From positions 1,922,001-1,986,000 of the forward strand of contig OZ257257.1 of assembly GCA_965279705.1 (NCBI GenBank): a stretch of DNA of 64,000 nucleotides. Direction: 5' to 3'. The stretch's first letter is position 1, and each line of letters opens with the position of its first letter. Below, piece after piece: positions 60,050-64,000 of the stretch. The notes beneath the pieces are model-generated. The model ran no database searches and had not been told where the DNA came from. It saw only the letters and a list, made by a program, of their open reading frames with translations. This stretch comes from Stagnimonas sp965279705. Lineage in GTDB: Bacteria; Pseudomonadota; Gammaproteobacteria; Nevskiales; Nevskiaceae. The translations under genes and the position numbers were made by a program.

Positions 60050-61045
60050 CTAGTTAGGCGGCTGGAAGCGGATTGGATAGTTGGGATAAGTGAAGGACGG
60101 GACGTCTTTGGGCCCGAAGTCGAGCAACATCACGCGGGACAGAATCTTGCGCTCCAGTTCAGGGTCGCCAAGCTCGCTGGAGACAATGCTCGCATCGGTG
60201 ACCTTGCCCGAAGATGCAATGGTCACACTCAAAACCACCTTGCCAGAAAGACCGGGGTTCTCGCGCAGCGCGCGGATATACATGGCGTAGAACGAACCCT
60301 GCGCACGGTCGAAGGTCAGCTGTATCTCGTCGAGTGAGCGACCCGATTTACCCTTGCTGCCACCGTCGCCCGCCTTACTGGCATCGCGACCAAAGCCCAC
60401 AGGGCTGTCGATGGTCGTCGCACGGCGCTTGCCGAGACCCTGACCGCTCTGGGTGCGGCTAACGCCCGCAGTGCCAGCGCCACCAATGCCACTGGAGCCC
60501 GATGCCGCAGCCGCCAGCGCTGCCGATTCGCCACCGCCACTGGCGGAGCCTGCATTGCTGGCTGCACCCTTGGAAGAAAGCACATTGGGCGAGAGATTGT
60601 CATTGCTCAGTGCATCGCCCTTGTTGCGCAGATCACTGAGTTGATCGGCAAACGCCAGCACACCGCTGCGTTTCGCAACATCTCGCGCGGTTTCCACTGG
60701 CGTCGGAGTCGATTCGGCGACGGCTGGTTTCTTAACGTCCACCGGCTTCTCAGCCACTTTGGGTGCAGATTCCTGCGGTTGCTCTTTGGAATCTTCTTCT
60801 GCCGGTGCCGGCTCTTCGATTTCTTCTGCCTTGACCGCATCCGGCGGCGCGGCCAGCAGCTCGACGGTTGCAGGTGCCAGGTAGGTGCCGCCGCCCTCCT
60901 TCAAACCTTCGGTGCGGTAGAGCGCGCTGAAGATGCCAATGAGCAGAAACGGAATCGCGATGACGATCAGCAGGCGGCGGAAACGGCGGTCGGCGTCCTC
61001 GGCAAACTCATAGCCGTCCCAACGGATGGTCATTGCAGCATTCAT
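60050..61045 (-). CDS. TonB-like energy transducer with AgmX/PglI-type C-terminal domain
   Basis: 331 residues. One N-terminal membrane helix at about 24-43 (LLIVIAIPFLLIGIFSALYR), then a Pro/Glu/Lys-rich span (about 65-125), a Gly/Ser/Ala-rich stretch (about 155-215), and a C-terminal domain from about 235 (LDEIQLTFDRAQGSFYAMYI, VVLSVTIASSGKVTDASIVS), which resembles the AgmX/PglI tail of gliding-motility and TonB-like proteins rather than classical TonB. It is the last gene of a cluster with ExbB and two ExbD. Its start overlaps the ExbD stop by four bases, so they are made together. It probably carries proton-motive energy to the outer membrane. Confidence 0.82.
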   Translation of the reverse strand: MNAAMTIRWDGYEFAEDADRRFRRLLIVIAIPFLLIGIFSALYRTEGLKEGGGTYLAPATVELLAAPPDAVKAEEIEEPAPAEEDSKEQPQESAPKVAEKPVDVKKPAVAESTPTPVETARDVAKRSGVLAFADQLSDLRNKGDALSNDNLSPNVLSSKGAASNAGSASGGGESAALAAAASGSSGIGGAGTAGVSRTQSGQGLGKRRATTIDSPVGFGRDASKAGDGGSKGKSGRSLDEIQLTFDRAQGSFYAMYIRALRENPGLSGKVVLSVTIASSGKVTDASIVSSELGDPELERKILSRVMLLDFGPKDVPSFTYPNYPIRFQPPN

Positions 61046-61563
61046 CGGCCACCCCGCTTGCCGGCGTGGGCGACCGAAATGGCGATGCGCGCAAACTTCA
61101 GCTCGCCACAGGTCGCCAGCACTTTCTTCAGCACGGTGTAGGGGATGTCACGGTCCGCCATGACGTTGATTTCACCACGCGTGGTCGTGCCCGCGCTATC
61201 AGTGCCCTGCACGGACATGAGAGTCACTTTGAGCAATTCCGCGCGCAGCTGCGGCAAGGGCTTGTCGACCGGTGCTGCCATGGCTTCATCCAGCGTCATT
61301 ACCTGCACGCCCTGGATCAGCACGGCCTGACGCGTAACCATGATGATGGGCGCGTCGTTGGGCTGGTCGAGCGAGAGCGAGGTAGGCAGCGTCAGCTCGC
61401 GCGGGCTGCGCATGTTGTCAATGCTGCTGGTGGTCACCAGCAGGAAGAACACCAGCACCATGAACACGTCGATCATCGGCACCAGATTGAGCGACACAAC
61501 TCCGGGACGGCGCGAATTGCGGCGCAGGATGCGCTTGGCGCGCAGCGTCAGGTGGGCGCTCAT
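61042..61563 (-). CDS. ExbD/TolR family protein (second copy)
   Basis: 173 residues. A basic N-terminus is followed by one membrane helix with the family motif LNLVPMIDVFMVLVFFLLVT; D32 is the proton-path aspartate of ExbD/TolR. The periplasmic domain (about 55-165) ends in RDIPYTVLKKVLATCGELKF, the conserved ExbD closing segment. Overlaps by four bases with the genes on both sides (ATGA). It is distinct in sequence from its neighbour copy, so the two are not a recent duplication. Confidence 0.93.
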   Translation of the reverse strand: MSAHLTLRAKRILRRNSRRPGVVSLNLVPMIDVFMVLVFFLLVTTSSIDNMRSPRELTLPTSLSLDQPNDAPIIMVTRQAVLIQGVQVMTLDEAMAAPVDKPLPQLRAELLKVTLMSVQGTDSAGTTTRGEINVMADRDIPYTVLKKVLATCGELKFARIAISVAHAGKRGGR

Positions 61564-62093
61564 GGCGCATCCCCGACTGCGGGAGCAGCAGTGGCCTGCA
61601 CAGGCGCATCACCCAAGGCGATATTGGGGAAGAGATCGCGCAGGGTGCGGCCATCGTTACTGGGCGTGATGCGCACGGCGTCCATGGTCTGCACCAGTGT
61701 GTCGTGCGTCGTGGCGGGCTCCACCAGCAAGGTGATGCGGGTTTCGTCGGGCCGGACGTTCTTCACCGTCAGCAGGCGTTCGCTGAGCGATTTGTAGTCG
61801 TAGCCTTCGGCGGCCGAACCATAGCGGCCCAGTTCGTTCAGGCCTTCGGTCAGCACCAAGCCGTTGCCGCGCACGGTGACGACCAGAGGCTGACGATTGA
61901 CATCAGGCTCGCTCGTCTTCGTGGCGTCTGGCAGGTTGAGCCCCAGGATCGAAACGCCGGTGGAGTTCACCAGCAGAAAGAACACCAACACCACCAGGAT
62001 GTCGATCATCGGCACCAGGTTGAGCTCGCCGACCTGTTTTTTGCGACGGTCGCGGCGCAGCACAGTGCGCGCCTTGCGGGTAAGTCCATGCAT
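61560..62093 (-). CDS. ExbD/TolR family protein (first copy)
   Basis: 177 residues. ELNLVPMIDILVVLVFFLLV carries the conserved aspartate D31 in the membrane helix. The periplasmic part is different from the second ExbD (LTEGLNELGRYGSAAEGYDY), with a Pro/Ala-rich end. Two ExbD-type partners to one ExbB channel is a known arrangement in AgmX/Glt-like and TonB2-like systems. It lies 29 bases after the ExbB gene. Confidence 0.93.
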   Translation of the reverse strand: MHGLTRKARTVLRRDRRKKQVGELNLVPMIDILVVLVFFLLVNSTGVSILGLNLPDATKTSEPDVNRQPLVVTVRGNGLVLTEGLNELGRYGSAAEGYDYKSLSERLLTVKNVRPDETRITLLVEPATTHDTLVQTMDAVRITPSNDGRTLRDLFPNIALGDAPVQATAAPAVGDAP

Positions 62094-62122
62094 CGGGAGT
62101 GCTCTTTATCGGCCTGAAGGGC

Positions 62123-62755
62123 TTAGTTTTTGAGGCCGAGGGCGTTGAGAAACTTCAGCGCCGCCATTTCGAGGTTGTCGATCAGATCATTGGTCTGCGA
62201 CGACAGCAGCGCATGCAGCAACAGCATGGGCACGGCGACGCCGATGCCGAAAGCGGTGCAGTTCATGGCTTCGGATACTGCCTTGGAGAGCAGATCCGCT
62301 TTCTCGGCCGGGTTGACGTTGGAGACCGCCGCGAAACCGTTGATGAGACCGACCACGGTGCCGAGCAGGCCCAGCAGCGTTGACACATAGGCAAAGGTGG
62401 CGAGGTAGTGGGTGCGGCGTTCCAGCAAAGGAGTCACTTCCATCAGGCTTTCTTCCATCGACATTTCCACTTCGTCGCGCTTGCTGCTGACGCGCGAGCG
62501 GGCAATGCCGTGCCCAAAAATGCGGCCAATAGGGGAGTCCGAGGCCATCGCTGCCCCTTCTGCCGCAGCAAGGTCGCCACGATTCACCAAAGGAATCAAT
62601 TCAGACCACAGGCGGCGGTTCTCGCCCTTGGCACGGCTGAGATAAATCACGCGCTCGATGGCAATGGCCAGACCAATGACGGCCACGGCGAGGATGGGGT
62701 ACATGAAGTGACCGCCAGCCTGAAAGAAATGGGCAATCGTTGCGAAGAGGTTCAT
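62123..62755 (-). CDS. MotA/TolQ/ExbB proton channel family protein
   Basis: 210 residues with three membrane helices: near 17-37 (FMYPILAVAVIGLAIAIERV), near 115-135 (TYLATFAYVSTLLGLLGTVV in part), and near 160-185 (AFGIGVAVPMLLLHALLSSQ). The family motif LATFAYVSTLLGLLGTVVGL and NCTAFGIGVAVP are clear, as is the basic cytoplasmic loop. With ExbD it should form the proton-driven motor. It lies 68 bases after the small exported-protein gene; that gap has no T-tract terminator. Confidence 0.95.
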   Translation of the reverse strand: MNLFATIAHFFQAGGHFMYPILAVAVIGLAIAIERVIYLSRAKGENRRLWSELIPLVNRGDLAAAEGAAMASDSPIGRIFGHGIARSRVSSKRDEVEMSMEESLMEVTPLLERRTHYLATFAYVSTLLGLLGTVVGLINGFAAVSNVNPAEKADLLSKAVSEAMNCTAFGIGVAVPMLLLHALLSSQTNDLIDNLEMAALKFLNALGLKN

Positions 62756-62823
62756 CGCGTTTCCTTAAATGAGCGTGTTGCAGGGTGTGAAGGGAAGTGG
62801 ATCGTTACAGCAGGCAGCTTCAA

Positions 62824-63174
62824 TTACTGAGCCTTGGGCAGTGCAGTGCCGCTGCGCGAGCGCACATGGTCGGTAATGGTGTTGTAGTACTCAAGCTGCC
62901 GGCGGAACACATCGGCATCAATCGGCAGCAGTTGTTCTTCCAGGAATCGCGCCGGGCGGTCCAGTGCAACTTCGGGCGAATCATTGCGCCACGGCGTGAT
63001 GTATAGGCCGATCGGTGACTCGCGATCGCCAACTACCGTGGTGCCATCCGCATCGGTTTTGAGCGCCGGTTCTTCCGCCGTCGTCACCGGCTGCGCGAAG
63101 GCGGCAGAAAACGGCAGTGCGGCCAGTACCAGCAGCGAGAGTTTTGCAATCGAGGACAGGATCGGACGCTTCAT
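62824..63174 (-). CDS. Small exported protein of the Ton-like cluster
   Basis: 116 residues. A Sec signal peptide (LSLLVLAALPFSAAFA) leaves a mature domain of about 88 residues with a conserved-looking core: GDRESPIGLYITPWRNDSPE, then RPARFLEEQLLPIDADVFRR and QLEYYNTITDH. It is charged, lacks cysteines and has no membrane segment. I do not recognise a named family. It overlaps the TPR lipoprotein gene by four bases and lies before the ExbB gene, so a role in the same envelope machine is inferred. Confidence 0.78.
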   Translation of the reverse strand: MKRPILSSIAKLSLLVLAALPFSAAFAQPVTTAEEPALKTDADGTTVVGDRESPIGLYITPWRNDSPEVALDRPARFLEEQLLPIDADVFRRQLEYYNTITDHVRSRSGTALPKAQ

Positions 63175-63836
63175 GTCTTGGGCACTACAGTCGGTGAGCT
63201 TGCAGGCAAGGCAGGCGGCTCAGAGGCTTCCAGCGCTTTGATCCAGGCCGTTACTTTCAGTTCACGGTTGTTGGTCATGCGCTGATAGTCACGGTAGCGA
63301 ACCAGGGCATCAGCGGGGCGTTTCAAATACACGTCGTAAAGAATGGCCAGATTGAGAACCACCGGTGCGTTTTCTGGATTGATCTCAAGCGACTTCAGAT
63401 ACGACTGCTCGGCGCGCGGATAGTTTTTGCTTTCGCGGTAGAGGATGCCAAGCCAGTTGTAGGCGATCGCATTGCGTGGGTTGGCCTCGACGGCACGGTT
63501 GAAGTTGTTGATGGCGGCGTCGCGTGCATTGGCCTTGGCGTCGAGCACGCCCAGATTGGTCAAAGGGCCAGAAAACTCGGGATGCTCCTTGGCGAGCAGG
63601 GCAAATCCAGCACGGGCCTCGGGCAGTTTTTTAGCTTTGAGTGCAGCGAGCGCTTCATCAAATTGCACACTCGGGTCTTTGACGACCGCAGGTTTGGGCG
63701 TTTCACCGGGTTTGGGGGGGCTGCTGACCTCTTGCGATGCCGTCGGACGGTCGGGCTTCACTGTTGCCTGCGGTGCGCAGCCAGCCAGAGCCAGAGCGGC
63801 CATGAGACCGAGAACAGCCTTATTTGAGAGTGTCAT
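63171..63836 (-). CDS. TPR-repeat lipoprotein of the Ton-like cluster
   Basis: 221 residues. Signal peptide with lipobox LALAGC, so it is probably anchored in a membrane by lipid. After a Pro/Lys-rich spacer come about three tetratricopeptide repeats (FDEALAALKAKKLPEARAGF, LGVLDAKANARDAAINNFNR, LGILYRESKNYPRAEQSYLK, VVLNLAILYDVYLKRPADAL). The ATG at 63836 has GGAGGAGA seven bases upstream, an ideal ribosome site, and overlaps the upstream TPR-type gene by 17 bases. It probably serves as an assembly or docking factor for the ExbB/ExbD/TonB-like genes that follow. Confidence 0.88.
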   Translation of the reverse strand: MTLSNKAVLGLMAALALAGCAPQATVKPDRPTASQEVSSPPKPGETPKPAVVKDPSVQFDEALAALKAKKLPEARAGFALLAKEHPEFSGPLTNLGVLDAKANARDAAINNFNRAVEANPRNAIAYNWLGILYRESKNYPRAEQSYLKSLEINPENAPVVLNLAILYDVYLKRPADALVRYRDYQRMTNNRELKVTAWIKALEASEPPALPASSPTVVPKT

Positions 63837-64000
63837 AACTGTCTCCTCCCACTTCGCGCTTGCCGTATTTGGCGGGGGACAGCACGCCAAGTGCAGTCAC
63901 GCTGCGGGCGATTGAATCGTCGTAAAAGCCTTGGCCCACACGCTTGAGATTGCTCTCGTGCGAAGCAATCGCCTTCTCTTCAAACGGCAGGGCCTGTTCT
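63820..64000 (-). CDS. C-terminal end of an upstream cluster gene (5' part outside the window)
   Basis: The minus-strand frame is open from the right edge to the TAA at 63820-63822 and gives about 59 residues (ending KYGKREVGGDSYDTLK, with LPFEEKAIASHESNLKRVGQ earlier). The helical pattern EEKAIASHESNLKRV and GFYDDSIARSVTALGVL resembles a TPR-type protein end. It overlaps the TPR lipoprotein gene by 17 bases, so the operon continues to the right. The protein cannot be named from this end alone. Confidence 0.6.
   Translation of the reverse strand, partial: EQALPFEEKAIASHESNLKRVGQGFYDDSIARSVTALGVLSPAKYGKREVGGDSYDTLK

Overview
This window is high-GC proteobacterial chromosome, densely packed with housekeeping genes on both strands. 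The gene orders are those of Gamma- and Betaproteobacteria: prmB near aroC; leuC-leuD-leuB-asd-fimV-truA-trpF-trpB-trpA-accD-folC-SPOR; infC-rpmI-rplT-pheS-pheT-ihfA-merR-tRNA-Pro; smc-zipA-ligA; and hupB-tRNA-Val-tRNA-Asp-ppiD. I lean towards a gammaproteobacterium of the Xanthomonadales/Nevskiales type, but a betaproteobacterium is not excluded. There is no prophage, insertion sequence, integrase or CRISPR array. The accessory content is single genes set between conserved blocks.

Layout. 1-8.6 kb: prmB (cut by the left edge), a GAF-GGDEF diguanylate cyclase, aroC, an AT-richer membrane-anchored LprI/DUF1311-like protein, a DMT transporter, YaeQ, then (minus strand) a GST and a DUF1993 protein, an MFS permease and a crotonase. 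8.6-20.2 kb: fadH, an Ig-repeat lipoprotein, a small lipoprotein, a DEAD-box helicase, an acyl-CoA dehydrogenase, an AT-rich GIY-YIG/DUF4357 gene, an iron-type alcohol dehydrogenase and rluF. 20.3-24.7 kb: a reprolysin-like metalloprotease with a sorting-type tail, a BaiN-like flavoprotein and a LysR regulator. 24.8-30.6 kb: a leucine/aspartate-family operon (leuC, leuD, an exported SMP-30-like protein, leuB, an SMR transporter, a GNAT, asd). 30.7-40 kb: fimV, truA, trpFBA, accD, folC and a SPOR protein. 40-40.6 kb: five tRNAs (Thr, Ser, Arg, His, Lys). 40.7-47.7 kb: a cNMP-EAL phosphodiesterase, then the infC to pheT translation block, ihfA, a MerR regulator and tRNA-Pro. 47.7-59.2 kb: a ceramidase-like membrane protein and queF (minus strand), smc-zipA-ligA, hupB, tRNA-Val, tRNA-Asp, ppiD and a dicarboxylate symporter. 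59.2-64 kb (minus strand): a TPR protein, a TPR lipoprotein, a small exported protein, an ExbB/TolQ channel, two ExbD proteins, a TonB-like protein with an AgmX/PglI-type end, then fabI.

The genes serve amino-acid synthesis (chorismate, Leu, Trp, the Asp family), fatty-acid synthesis and breakdown (accD, fabI, fadH, acyl-CoA dehydrogenase), translation, chromosome organisation (Smc, HU, IHF, LigA), division (ZipA, SPOR, FimV), c-di-GMP turnover and envelope energetics. The best candidates for new biology are the Ton-like cluster at the right edge, the mutually exclusive RNA pairings and possible pseudoknot upstream of rpmI, the long hairpin at the predicted 5' end of the hupB mRNA, a LysR-type palindrome at the leuC promoter, an exported beta-propeller protein inside the leucine operon, and a probably cytoplasm-facing DUF1311 protein that has lost most of the family cysteines.
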